Below, piece by piece: positions 36,051 through 46,131 of a DNA stretch of 64,000 nucleotides (position 1 is the first letter of the stretch; every line of letters starts with the position of its first letter). Origin of the DNA: Hemileia vastatrix (taxonomy: Eukaryota > Basidiomycota > Pucciniomycetes > Pucciniales > Zaghouaniaceae); assembly GCA_030280995.1 (NCBI GenBank), contig JASXTE010000017.1:22312998-22376997 (forward strand). Reading direction: 5' to 3'. The notes under the pieces are model-generated. The model worked only from the letters and a program-made list of their open reading frames with translations, was not told the origin of the DNA and ran no database searches. The position numbers were made by a program, and so were the translations under genes.

Positions 36051-37320
36051 CAATGAATCAATAGTTCATTTTAATATTATAAATTTTTTGATTTAATAAA
36101 ATAGTAATAATGAATTATATTTTTGATCCACAATTCCACTCTAATGATTCCCACTGCACAAAAAGGGTGCACTCAGTCCTTTCTTTACTGCTTGTGCGTA
36201 TATTTTATTGCCCACAGTACTACAATTTTTTGTAGTGATTATCGCACATCTTATACAGGAATTTTTTTATACAATATTAGTTTTTTTTACAAAAGACCTT
36301 ATCATATCCAATATCCCACAAAAAATACAACCTGTTTTTGTATTAAAACCCATTAATTATTAAGAAATTGTTAAAATAATTAGATTAGACCCTGGCACAG
36401 CTAGATCCATACCAACCAACCAAAAGTATTTTCACTATTGAAAACAATTAAATAAAATTATGATATTATACTAAATTATGGGCACCAACCATAATTTAGC
36501 ATATCTCATTTGCTCTGCCACAAAATGAGTGCATGTAGCATTTTTCTACTGTCAGACTGTTTTTCTTCCTTCTCTCACACCTATTTAGTCCAGAATGAAA
36601 ATTTAGTATGAGTTTTGGTCAAGTTGGTTTGCCAGTGTTATTTTTATGTAATATGAATTCATATTGCATATTTCTATTTATGCATAAAATATACTCATTA
36701 AGCATCATTTTTTGCATATTTTAATAATAATGCATATTTATGCATATGCATATTCATATTCATTATACAGATGTATATGCGTATTAATATATTTTATTCA
36801 TATACATATATGCACCTTTTTTTTGCATATTTTTAATGCATATTCAATTTTCATATTTTTTGCATATTCAATATGCATATTTTTTTGCATATTTTTACAC
36901 ATATTTTTTATGCATAATCACTATGCATATTTTTATGCATATTTATTCTTCATAGTCATTATGCATACACTTTGGATAGGCATTTCACATCAATTTTTAA
37001 CATGCAATAAGTATCCACCATGTAAATTCAAATGCATATGCATCTATATCAAACACACAACATATATTCAAGTTTAATATTTGAATATTAAGGTATGCTA
37101 AGTGATTTTGTTCAACATTTTGCCAAACCTGAGATTAACTGATGTTCAATGTGGTTCCTAAGCTCTGCTCAAGGAGGGATTGTTCTGGGTTCAATCTGTC
37201 ACAGTTTATTTTTTCAATGTTTTTTCATCTGATTTGAAAACATATTTCTGACAGTTTCATGATGGTTTCCCAACAGTTTCCTGATAAATTCCTGATAGTT
37301 TCAAATAGAGGGAGCTGCTG
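36051..37320. other. PAL-1 right arm with ATGCAT-rich segment
   Basis: After the array ends, about 600 bp of unique AT-rich sequence is followed by a stretch at 36640-37080 dense in TATGCATAT and GCATATTT motifs, then the right terminal repeat region (CAGTTTC/CTGATAG-type short repeats at 37250-37320). The 121-codon ORF here is a by-product of the ATGCAT repeats. Confidence 0.7.
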
Positions 37321-37658
37321 ACAGTTCACCCCCAGATTTCCTGTGGTGAGAACCGCTTTTGATGCCTGCTATTACAGAAAGAAATCTTGCTCCAGACCTG
37401 GTCCATTATCATCTGCAACAGATTCACCTCCCCCTCAACCTGGTGCATCTTCCAGAAAAACCAAAATATCGAGGCCTTCCATCTTTATACCCAGATTAAT
37501 CAACAAGTGACACCCTTCCAAAAAAAGTGCCAACACCACTGCAACCACTAGCTCTACCATACCTGGTCCTTCTGATTGTAAAACCAATACTTCTCCATAC
37601 TGAAATTTAAGCTGATGAATTTCCAGTTCCTTCCCTTCCAGACAATGATGATGACAAT

Positions 37659-37871
37659 GTGGGAACAATTGAAACACCACCACCCAATCGATTGCCCACC
37701 ATCAAGGACAAATTCCAACAACACTCTTCTCAACAAAAACAGCTCATTCTAAACTACTTCCAATCCACTCCTGCCAAAGATCAACAGGAAATAGAGAAAA
37801 GAAGACACCTCATCCACCAGTTCAGGACTAATGCTGAAAACCTTTTTTCTTCTCTTGATTCTCTTCTGTAA
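37659..37871 (+). other. Small antisense ORF, RE-A.2 copy (unknown function)
   Basis: 70 codons starting MGTIETPPPNRLPTIKDKFQ, ending SSLDSLL. Antisense to the element. A matching frame is preserved in RE-A.1 (2860-3095) with most residues shared, which argues that it was once coding. It lies about 630 bp upstream of the Zn2Cys6-like ORF on the same strand. No family recognised. Confidence 0.45.
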
Positions 37872-37919
37872 TTAATTCTTGCCTGAAATTCTTGACTTAG
37901 AAATAAAATAAAAAAATCC

Positions 37920-38350
37920 CTCAGTTAAAAGTCTTGGGGGACTCATCATCATTTTTAACTCTTGGGGGACTAATAGATCTCATTTTATAGTATTGGGGGA
38001 CTCAAAAACTCTCAGTTTATAGTCTTGGGGGACTCAAAACTTAAATCATAAAGACAGAACCAGAGATCAAACCATTAAAGACCAAATAAAATAAAATAAC
38101 ATTCTGGGGTGACTGTTTTACAGAACAGCCAGCTCATCAGTTACCCTCACACTTGCCTAAACTAAATTCAGAGACTCCCACTTTGGATGCTCTCTTTCAG
38201 AATTACACCAACATCATATTATCAGTTTATAGTCCTGAAGGACTCAACCAACAAAACATCCTCAGTTTATAGTCTTGGGGTACTATACCATTTTTCAGTT
38301 TAAAGTCTTGATAGACTGCCCACAGTGTTCATTTTAAAGTCTTGATGGAC
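37920..38350. repeat. AGTCTTG-GGACT minisatellite, RE-A.2 copy
   Basis: Same motif cluster as 3120-3800, about eight copies (for example CAGTTTATAGTCTTGGGGGA), shorter than in RE-A.1. It includes the hairpin module at 38106-38146 (GGGGTGACTG with CAGTTACCCT). Confidence 0.7.
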
Positions 38351-38503
38351 TTTCCACACTTTTCATAAAAAAGACAGAACCAATTTCATGCACAATACTT
38401 CACAAACGCCCTACTGAACTCCCACTATCTCTTTATCATCTACACATCAGTGATATAATTTTCTTTTATCTCTTTTCTCTTCATTGGTGTCTCATCACAG
38501 ATA

Positions 38504-39710
38504 ATGGCCGGATCCCCTGATTTTGACCCATCAGACCGTCCTTGTTTCACTGCTCCCAAAGACTATGCTTGCAAACAATGAATCCACATGTGCAGACCTT
38601 GCACTTTCACTCTTTCAACTCCTGAAACCAAACTCTACAACAGGACCTGTTATTCTTGCAACTCCAAAAAGAATAAATGTGACAGAGACCCCAAATATCT
38701 TATACCACCACCTTCACCCTCACACAAATACATCTCTAGATCTCCTACCAGGTCTCAAGAACTTGGTCATGCTTCCTCTTCTTTATCTTCAGCTCCATCC
38801 AGAAGATCACACAGCTCTGTCCCAAAAACTCTCTTCAAAGGACTTGCTTTATAATCCCAAGAAACAGCATTTATCACAGCAAATTCAGCTAAAACAGCTT
38901 TAAAATCAGCTCCTAGGATGCAAGACCGTGTCCAGGCCAACCACCCAACATCGAAAGCGGGAATCAGGCTCAAAACCTCCAAATTAAGCCAGAAAACATC
39001 CAAAATCAACCAGTAAACAACAACTCCACGCAAAATCCTCCTAGTGCTCCCAGAGCAATGCACACAACTTCTTCATCAAAAAATGCCGAAAATTCCATAA
39101 CTTCTAGAAGACCTGTCAGTGGACCTCAAGAAGACACCAGGGCACCCAACACTTCTTCCAAACAATATTCTCCCTCTCAATCAAGAATAGTTGACTACAC
39201 CTCTCCTCTTTCAGCCAGTTACTCCTCTGAAAGTTCCATTTCTTCCAGATTTTCATCCAGAAAATCCCAATCAGCTTCCAGGTCACCTTCTCCTGGTCCA
39301 TCCTACAACCAACCTGTTACTCCACCACCAGTATCCAACCCAACTGGGTCAAGAAACAATATCAACAACAACAGCAACAGCCATGATGCTCCAACCAGGC
39401 CACAGGAACATCCTCCTTCTAGTTAATCTTCTCAATACCATTTAGAGGATGATCATGAGAATTCATACCTCCATCTGCTTGATCCTCCTACCAAATCCAT
39501 TCAAAATCCTTCAACAATCCAAATTCCAGCCTCTTAAAAATTTGATGAGCTTCCAATCTGAAAGTACCAAATTAATTAATTTAATTTCTTCAACAGAAAA
39601 CAATTACTGATCCAATTCTTCTGTTTAGTTGAAACCCTGCCTCCTGAAACTGCAATTGGAATTGGCCAACCTCTAGAAACTACCTTAATGCTATATTACA
39701 CCAACATGAA
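38504..39710 (+). pseudogene. Antisense Zn2Cys6-like gene, RE-A.2 copy (5' part)
   Basis: The ATG at 38504 follows a TTCTCTTC...CACAG acceptor-like stretch. The first 26 codons (MAGSPDFDPSDRPCF...ACKQ) end in TGA at 38579, where RE-A.1 has TGC (Cys). With that Cys, the pattern is C-x2-C-x6-C-x15-C-x2-C-x6-C, followed by DRDP: the binuclear zinc cluster spacing of fungal transcription factors. An SR/SP-rich segment follows (39058-39426), then the conserved block LEDDHENSYLHLLD...LPPETAIGIGQPLE. The gene is cut at 39710 by RE-D and continues at 48168. It is antisense to RE-A pol. Several stops show decay. The DNA-binding role is inferred from the cysteines only. Confidence 0.65.
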
Positions 39711-40521
39711 TGTCACCATACAACCTATGCACAAGTTCGAGGGTGTTCCTGGGAAAGTGAGATGGAGGAAGGATTTTAGAGACTTCTTCGAAGTACAGAA
39801 GAAATACTTGAGGAAGTGATTCGAAGATGACTCGAAGGAAGAGCTACTGCTTTGAGATATGTTCAATAAGAATTCTAATATAATTTAAAGGTAATATTAA
39901 TATTCTTAAGATCTCACAAAGGGTTGTAAACTCAATAATTAAAGATTTAAGTTTTAAAAATGATGACTGAGAAAAATAAGGAAATGTACAATAATAATGA
40001 TTTAACCTGGGGCTTTACCACTATTTACTATATATACGTTTTATATTTTAATTCTAAAGAATGTCAAACCAAAACCCAACCCCTTTTATATCCTTTACTC
40101 CTCCTTGCATTGACCTCATACCCATCCACTATTCCGCACACCACAGACCATTAAAGAATACACCCGTTACACCTGGACCCTCCTCACTAACATCCGTTAA
40201 CCCTTTAATCCTCCACTAACCATCCCGTCCATGCTCACTACCCCTGTTATTAACCCACAGATACTTAATAAACCTTTTAGCGGAATATTGCATTAACTAT
40301 TGGGCTGTGCGTTTCTTAGCAAAGAAAAGATTAAACACACTATTTAGAGATTGACTAATTTAGATTTAAAGTTTAGATTAGCAGGGTTGAATAATGAGTA
40401 CACAAAGGAAAGTTGCAGTTGCTATGTAGAATTGTTTTCTGTGCTTTGAGTATGGATTTAGACCTCTGTATTATTGATTTAATGAGCTGCTTTTGCCTCG
40501 AGTGTCACGTGGCGCCTTACA
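39711..40521 (-). repeat. RE-D 3' LTR
   Basis: Starts TGTCACCATACAACC on the plus strand and matches 47359-48167 to GAGTGTCACGTGG. The last about ten bases differ between the copies, so the inner boundary is approximate. Confidence 0.8.
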
Positions 40522-40530
40522 GATGCCTGA

Positions 40531-40540
40531 GTATAAAATG
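40531..40540 (+). promoter_or_regulatory. TATA box for the RE-D antisense gene
   Basis: GAGTATAAAATGCG on the plus strand just inside the 3' LTR, about 130 bp upstream of the first antisense ATG (40673). A pyrimidine-rich possible start region (CACATTCTTCCCACAC) begins about 30 bp downstream. Position and orientation fit a core promoter for the antisense ORF. Confidence 0.5.
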
Positions 40541-40672
40541 CGAGCTCCGTTGAGCGTGAGACACATTCTTCCCACACTACTTTTTCTGAATCCTTCTTTT
40601 ATTAATTATTTTTTTCTTGTATTGTGTCAAACTGCCCTACTCCAACTCCCACACCTCCACACCCCAAAGAAG

Positions 40673-41585
40673 ATGGTGGAATTGTTACACAGAAATATTC
40701 TCAAGCATGCACAGCCTGAAAATCAATGGAGTATTTTTGCATTGAAAGCATGGCCACACGATGTCCTTGCCAGAAATGTGAGTTTTGCTGCTGGAGACGG
40801 GTGACGTGTGATGCTCTCTCAAAAAATGAGGACATCAAGCAAAGATTTACCAAGACTAAGTACTGGTTAATCCGGAAGACCAAAGAGGTGGTTGAAGACA
40901 TTTGGGATGTGTTGGTTGGGGACAAACATTTGGTAGAAGAAGTTGAGGAAGAGGTCAAGGATACCTTGGCGACTTGGGTAAGCCAGGCCACAGGTAAAAA
41001 ACAAGGGGTGGAAGAGGAGGTGGATGAACTGGTTGAAGAGGATGAGGATGAAGTTCCCATTTCAAACCGGACTCCAAAGAAGCGGCGGATGATCATTGAA
41101 GATGATGAAGAGGAGGAGGAAGTGACAGTAGAGGTCACCCCAAGGCTATTTTTATAGCCTGACCCGTTTTTTGAAGTAAGTCTGCCTTTTCTTGTTTCAA
41201 AATTTTGTTCTTGATGACTGTATGTTTTTAGAATTCAGATGTCATTGCAGAAGCTCCAATTTTGGAGGCTGCGCCATTGCTGCCAGTTGAGTCAAGTCAT
41301 CCAGTGGTTGATTCAAGGGAGTATAACGAGGAAACCCTTGACCAGGTATGCTTGAAGAAACCTCGGCAGAGTCGACGAGCTCAATTCATCAAAAATTTAA
41401 GTGATGAGATTGACAAGATTGTAAATGCTGCCTCCTTCGATGTGGCAGAAGAATTAATGGAGATTGGAGAAGTGGTACCGGTAGGAGAGAATGAGGTATT
41501 TGAAAAATGCAGGAAGGAAATAAGGGTGGTATTGGAAAAAATGAAGAAATTGGTTTGGGGGAAAATACAGGAGAAAATTTGAAAT
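40673..41585 (+). pseudogene. RE-D antisense spliced gene, acidic Cys-containing protein
   Basis: Plus strand, antisense to RE-D pol. A first reading frame from ATG 40673 (MVELLHRNILKHAQPENQW) shifts near 40775 to the frame of ORF 40726-41157, which holds a Cys cluster (CPCQKC, CCW, TCD) and then a strongly acidic Glu/Asp region with a basic patch KKRRM. A TAG lies at 41155. A GTAAGT donor at 41176 and a TTTTTAG acceptor at 41231 would remove 56 nt and join the frame, in phase, to ORF 41232-41582, a Lys/Glu-rich helical segment ending KIQEKI. Bridging both exons in phase supports a real gene. Function unknown; the composition suggests a nuclear or chromatin-associated protein. Confidence 0.55.
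41176..41231 (+). other. Putative 56-nt intron in the antisense gene
   Basis: GTAAGT at the 5' end and TTTTTAG at the 3' end, T-rich, with a TGATGACTG candidate branch region. Length is normal for basidiomycete introns. Phase 0 on both sides. Confidence 0.55.
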
Positions 41586-42480
41586 GGAAAGAGAAAAAAG
41601 AAAGAAAGAGGGAAGGAAAAAATTAGAAAGCAATTTATGTATTTATTTATTTATTTTATTTTGTTGTTTTAATTGAAATTTTAATATATATTTTATAATA
41701 TTTTGAAAAAGAAAAAAAATATTTGAATAAAATTTTGTTTTAAATTTTGAAAGAAGAAAAGAAAAAATATTTACCTGAGAAAATTTAAGTTTTAAGTTTT
41801 GAAAGAAAGAAAAAATTTAAGTAAGAAGAAAAAAAATGGTTGATTGAAACAATTTTGTTTGAAATGAAAATTTAATGAGAGAAAAATTTGTTATTCATGA
41901 AAGTTTATTTATTGAAGTTTTTTTGAGGAGTTTTGGTTATTTGAAAAGAAAGAGAAAAATAGTTTTGAGAAAAGAGTTTGAAAGAACGAAGTAATTTGTT
42001 CAAAGAATTTTTGAAAGAGAGATTTAAAGGTTGAAGTGAATTTTGAGAAAGATTGTTGTATTGAGTTTGTGAAAAATTTTGATAGTACAAAGAAAAAGAA
42101 TTAAGGGAAAAAAATGTATTTTTTAAAAAAAAAGAAAAAAGTTTGAAAGGAGAAAAAGAAAGAAAAAAAATTAAAGGAATTATTGATTTTTTTTTTTTAG
42201 ATTTTTTTTGATGAATTTTAAGACTTTATTTTTATTATTTTATTTTATTTTATTTTTAATTTAACTTTTTCATTTTATTTAATTTTATTTTATTTATTTA
42301 GTTTATTTATTTATTTATTTATTTTTAAAGAAGGCTGAAAAAGCTTTTGAAAAGAAGAAAGAAGAAAAGAGAAAACAAAGTAAGGATTTTTTAGAAGTAA
42401 AGAAGTTTTAGAATTTTAAGAAAAGAATGAAAAGAGAAAGAAAAATAAAAGAGAGTTCTAAGGTATTGGTTTAAAAGGAT
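41583..42480. other. C-starved purine/T tract
   Basis: About 900 bp in which the plus strand has only around 16 C by eye, made of AAAGAAAGA-type runs and TTTATTTATT blocks. It lies exactly between the stop of the antisense gene and the end of the pol chromodomain, so between two convergent 3' ends. No coding potential. Confidence 0.85.
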
Positions 42481-43659
42481 ATTTAATATGAAAAGATTTT
42501 AGGAGTTCAGGGGCATTAGAAACATTGATGGCTGGTTCCCAGGATGTTTTGTCTGAGTCATCAAGGAAGCCTTCCCATTCCACGAGGTATTGAAGTTTCC
42601 CCTTGCACATTCTTGAATCAAGGATATGGCTTACTTCCCACTCTAGATGGTCTTCTACTTCGACCGGTTCTGGAGGAAGTTGGTTCCTGCACGGGTATGT
42701 TTCTCAAGCCAGTTCCAGGAGAGATACATGGAAAACAGGGTGAATAGCCTGCCATTTAGGAGGTAGCTTGAGTCGAAATGCAGTTTTAGAGACTTCAGAG
42801 TTGATTTCTAATGGTCCCAAGCATTTTTTGGCCAGTTTCTTTGATGGTCGAGTTGTTCGAATGTTTTGTGCGTCAAGCCATACTTTGTCACCTGGTTTAA
42901 AGAAGGATCTGATTGTCAATGTTTGTCGGCCTGTTCCTTGTACCTTCGAATCGCTAATTCTAAGTTTGATTTAAGTTCTTCTTGGAGTTGTGATATTGTT
43001 CGAAGATAATGTTCCCCAGGATGACTAGTTCCTACATGGATTGAGTTGAGTGGAGGATGTCTTCCATAAACAGTTTCGAAGGGAGATTGTTGTTTTGAAG
43101 AATGAGTTGAGTTATTATAAGCAAATTGGGCCAATGGTAACCATGTTGTCCAATTGTCTTGTTGATAACTGACATACATTTGAAGGTATTGTTCGAGGAT
43201 TTGGTTGACCCTTTCTGTTTGACCATCAGTTTCAGGATGATAGGCTGTGTAGAGATTCCTTGTGATATTGAGTTGTCAACACAGTGGGGTCCAGAATGTG
43301 GATACAAACAATGAGCCTCTATCTGAAATAATATCATTAGGTAAGCCATTTTTGGAAAATACATAATCTAGAAACAATTTTGACAAATCTTCTGCTGTAG
43401 CAGTAGTAGTGGTTTTAATGAAAATAGAGATTTTTGAAAATCTATCTACTATTACTAATTTAGCATCAAAATTATTAGAAAGAGGAACTTGAGAAATAAA
43501 ATCCATTGATAAAGATTCCCAAGGTTTAGATGGAATAGGAAGTGGTTGAATCAACCCATGCTTCTGGTGACGGGGAGCCTTATTCCTATTACATTTGTAA
43601 CAAGATCTTATATAGGCCTTTATTTCTCTGGTCATTCTTGGCCAGAAGAAATCCCTCAC
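42475..43659 (-). pseudogene. RE-D integrase and chromodomain
   Basis: Minus strand in pieces 43276-43659, 42916-43179, 42704-42919 and 42475-42645. The zinc-binding Cys pair is seen (SCYKCNRNK); the upstream His pair is degraded. Core motifs: MDFISQVPL, IISDRGSLFVSTFW and, in a shifted frame near 43230, the [11 protein letters not shown] segment holding the catalytic Glu. The C-terminal segment has FHVSLLEL, and the chromodomain (HILDSRMCKGKLQYLVEWEG, then TSWEPA) reads cleanly. Several frameshifts break the ORF. Confidence 0.85.
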
Positions 43660-43699
43660 TATTAACTGGTAGGTTTTATCAACCCCAAAATGACCAGCT

Positions 43700-44648
43700 A
43701 ATGGAGAATCATGTTGACTGTTGAAAATCCATAATTTTTTTCATTGTTGTTGGGTATGACTACTCTAACTTCGAAAACTAATAGACCTGAATCAATACTA
43801 AATCTGTTGGCACCTTGCTTTGAGAGTATTTTGTTTTTAACCTTAAACAATAATTGTCCTTTGACTGAGCTTTGAGGATGTTGGATAGTGGAATTTGAAA
43901 GGATTGAATTGTCATCAAATTAAGTTGATGAGTCGTTAACATTGATTTGTTGAAGATTGATTTCACATTTTCTGGGTTCTTGTCAGAAAATGTGTCCCTC
44001 CACTGTGGGTAAACGTCATCCCAACGTGACAGGATATCTGGGACAATACAGTTCTTACCTGGGAAATAGGAAATAGAAAAAGAAATTCAGACAGAAATTC
44101 AGCCCACCTGGCTTGACGCCTGGTTAACACTTTGGAAGACATAAAGTATTTCAAAGCATCATGGTCAGTCAGGATTTGAAAAGGACTATCTAGGCTGAGA
44201 AGAAAAGAGTGCCATTTTTAAGACAATGAATAATAGCTAAAAGCTCTTTGTCATGAATTTCATAATTTAATTCTGCCGCAATGAGTTTGCATGACTCAAA
44301 AGCAACAGGATGAAACAATTTTTTTTCAGGATTGAATTGAGAAATGAACCCTGCGATAGCATAATTGCTAGCGTCTGTCTCGACTATTGTGAAAGCAGAA
44401 GGATCAAAGTGTTGAAGAATTGGAGCTGTGGTGAATGCAGTCTTCAATGCTTCGAATTCCTTTTGTGCTGTAGAAGTAAAAACAAAAGGAATATCTTTTC
44501 TAAGAAGAGAAGTAATATTGGAAATAGTTTTAGAGTAATCTTTAATATATATTCTATACAAATTGGCAAAACCCAAAAATCCTTGGAGGAATTTAACGGT
44601 TTTGGGCTCTGGCCATTCCAGGACTTTTTGGACCTTTTTGTCGTCCAT
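43700..44648 (-). pseudogene. RE-D RT connection and RNase H
   Basis: ORF 44190-44648 carries the connection (VLEWPEPKTVKFLQGFLGF) and RNase H start (VETDASNYAIAGFISQF), through to ELNYEIHDKELLAI. The RNase H end (YFMSSKVLTRRQARWAEFL) is in the next frame (43963-44154). The TDAS acidic residue is intact. The Arg-rich RRQARWAEF signature is, from memory, common in rust-fungus Gypsy elements. Confidence 0.82.
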
Positions 44649-44666
44649 GACTAAACCATTGGTGGA

Positions 44667-45686
44667 TTAGGTAAAACCCAAAAAATCAATAGATTGAAGA
44701 TGGAATTCGAATTTATTGTGCTTGGCGTAGAGACCCTGCTCTCGAAGGCAATTTAGAACCTGTTGAACATGATGAAGATGTTCATCCAGTGTCTTCGAGA
44801 AAATTAAAGTATTTTCTAAGTAAATGACAACAAATTTTTCGACAACATCTTGAAAGATGTCATTGACAAAAGTTTGAAAAGTAGATGGTGCATTACATAA
44901 TCCAAAAGGCATTACTAAATATTCAAAACTACCAAATCTAGTGCGCATTGCAGTCAGTGGTTCATGACCTTCTGCAATGTGAATAAGATTATAAGCGCCT
45001 CTAAGATCAATTTTAGAAAATAAATTAGCACCATTAAAAAGGGTAAGAAGCAATGACATAGGAGGAACGGGATATGCATTCCTCTTTGTGACTGTGTTGA
45101 GCTTTCTATAGTCAACACACAAACTAAGGCTACCATCCTTTTTCTTTACAAAAAGAACAGGGGAGCCAGTTGGAGATTTACTGGCTCTGATGAAACCTTT
45201 GGCTACATTATCTGCAATGTAGTCTTGAAGAGCTTGAGAATCGTCCTTCGACAAAGAATAGACAGAACCTTCCAGAGGTACTGGACCTATTAACTCTATT
45301 TGATGGCTGTAGGGTCGATGAGTTGGTAACTTATTGGCCTTGGGGATTGATAAGAAATTGAGGAAATCATGATAGATTTCTGGTAGAGTTGATTTAATGG
45401 CTTCAACGTTGATTTGGTCATCCTCACCATCTTCGAGAGAATATGTTGAGGGAAGACCAGAATTGAGAGAGCATAATTTGACTACTTCTAAGCAATTTAA
45501 ATCCTTTTCAAGTGTAGTGATCAAGCTAGAAGGGTTAGCCAATTGCTCATTTAGAGAAAGATCAGATGCTTGCATGTCATCCGGCAGAGATTTGTCCTCT
45601 AGCAGGACATTGTCAGGTGGGTTGTTTAACTTTCTATTGACCTGCATTGAAGAATCAGAAATATACTTACCGCATGGGGTGATCAA
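44667..45686 (-). pseudogene. RE-D reverse transcriptase
   Basis: 339 open codons. Motifs: HRPYSHQIEL entry, SPVLFVKKKDGSLSLCVDYRKLN, LFSKIDLRGAYNLI, FGLCNAPSTFQ. The catalytic box reads IYLEN where the family has Y-x-D-D, so both metal-binding Asp are replaced (Glu, Asn) and the enzyme should be inactive. The first palm Asp (in KIDLRGAY) is kept. Follows the protease and precedes the connection/RNase H. Confidence 0.9.
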
Positions 45687-45699
45687 TCCCCGTGACTAA

Positions 45700-46090
45700 T
45701 CAAATTCAGGATTCCAATGCATTAAAAAGTCATTTCCAAGGATGGTATCATCCATTCTTTGGGAGTCCAAGACTGATAATTCCCACTTGAAGGGGGGAAA
45801 TTCTAAAAGTTGAAAACCCATAAAAAATTTTTACTTACCCAATATTTGGTTTCCTCTGATTCAACCAAATAAATTGGAGTTTGATCAATATCTGTGAATG
45901 TCAGCTTTAACGTCTCGGCAAAAGATAAACTGACAAAAGAAATTAAAGCTCCAGGGTCTATAAAACAACTGAAAGGGGTATCCTCCTTAAAAAGAATGAA
46001 TCTCAAGCAGTTTAAAGCAACTCCAGTGCTTAAGACATGGAGGTTCTGTGCACTGGGAGAGATAAGATAGTTTGCTTTTCACCCAAGTAA
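45700..46090 (-). pseudogene. RE-D aspartic protease
   Basis: ORF 45803-46006 with CFIDPGALISFVS, where retropepsins have D-[ST]-G-A; a Pro replaces Ser/Thr. The downstream part is frameshifted (WELSVLDSQ near 45770 on the minus strand). Short for a retropepsin, but context and motif position fit. Confidence 0.7.
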
Positions 46091-46131
46091 ACTACCTACT
46101 AGTTTTTTGACCTTGAACTAGTACCTTCTCT

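Larger units (their letters stand above)
27238..37349. mobile_element. PAL-1: 10.1-kb non-coding TIR element (CACTA-like)
   Basis: Left end CACCACAGAAAATTTGGGGG and right end, read inward on the other strand, CACCACAGGAAATCTGGGGG; the similarity of the ends continues through GTGAACTG for about 35 bp. The 3-bp AGA is duplicated at 27235-27237 and 37350-37352. Deleting the element and one AGA restores alignment with the empty site in RE-A.1 near 2558. A 3-bp duplication and ends starting CAC fit the CACTA (EnSpm) superfamily, but that is inference. No ORF longer than about 120 codons exists and none looks like a transposase, so it is non-autonomous. Contents from left: a degenerate palindrome zone, a MITE, a tandem array with 607-bp period, and an ATGCAT-rich right arm. 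Confidence 0.85.

Noticed and set aside
40493..40672. N-terminal extension of the antisense RE-D ORF upstream of ATG 40673
   Set aside because: It would start inside the LTR and upstream of the TATA box at 40531.
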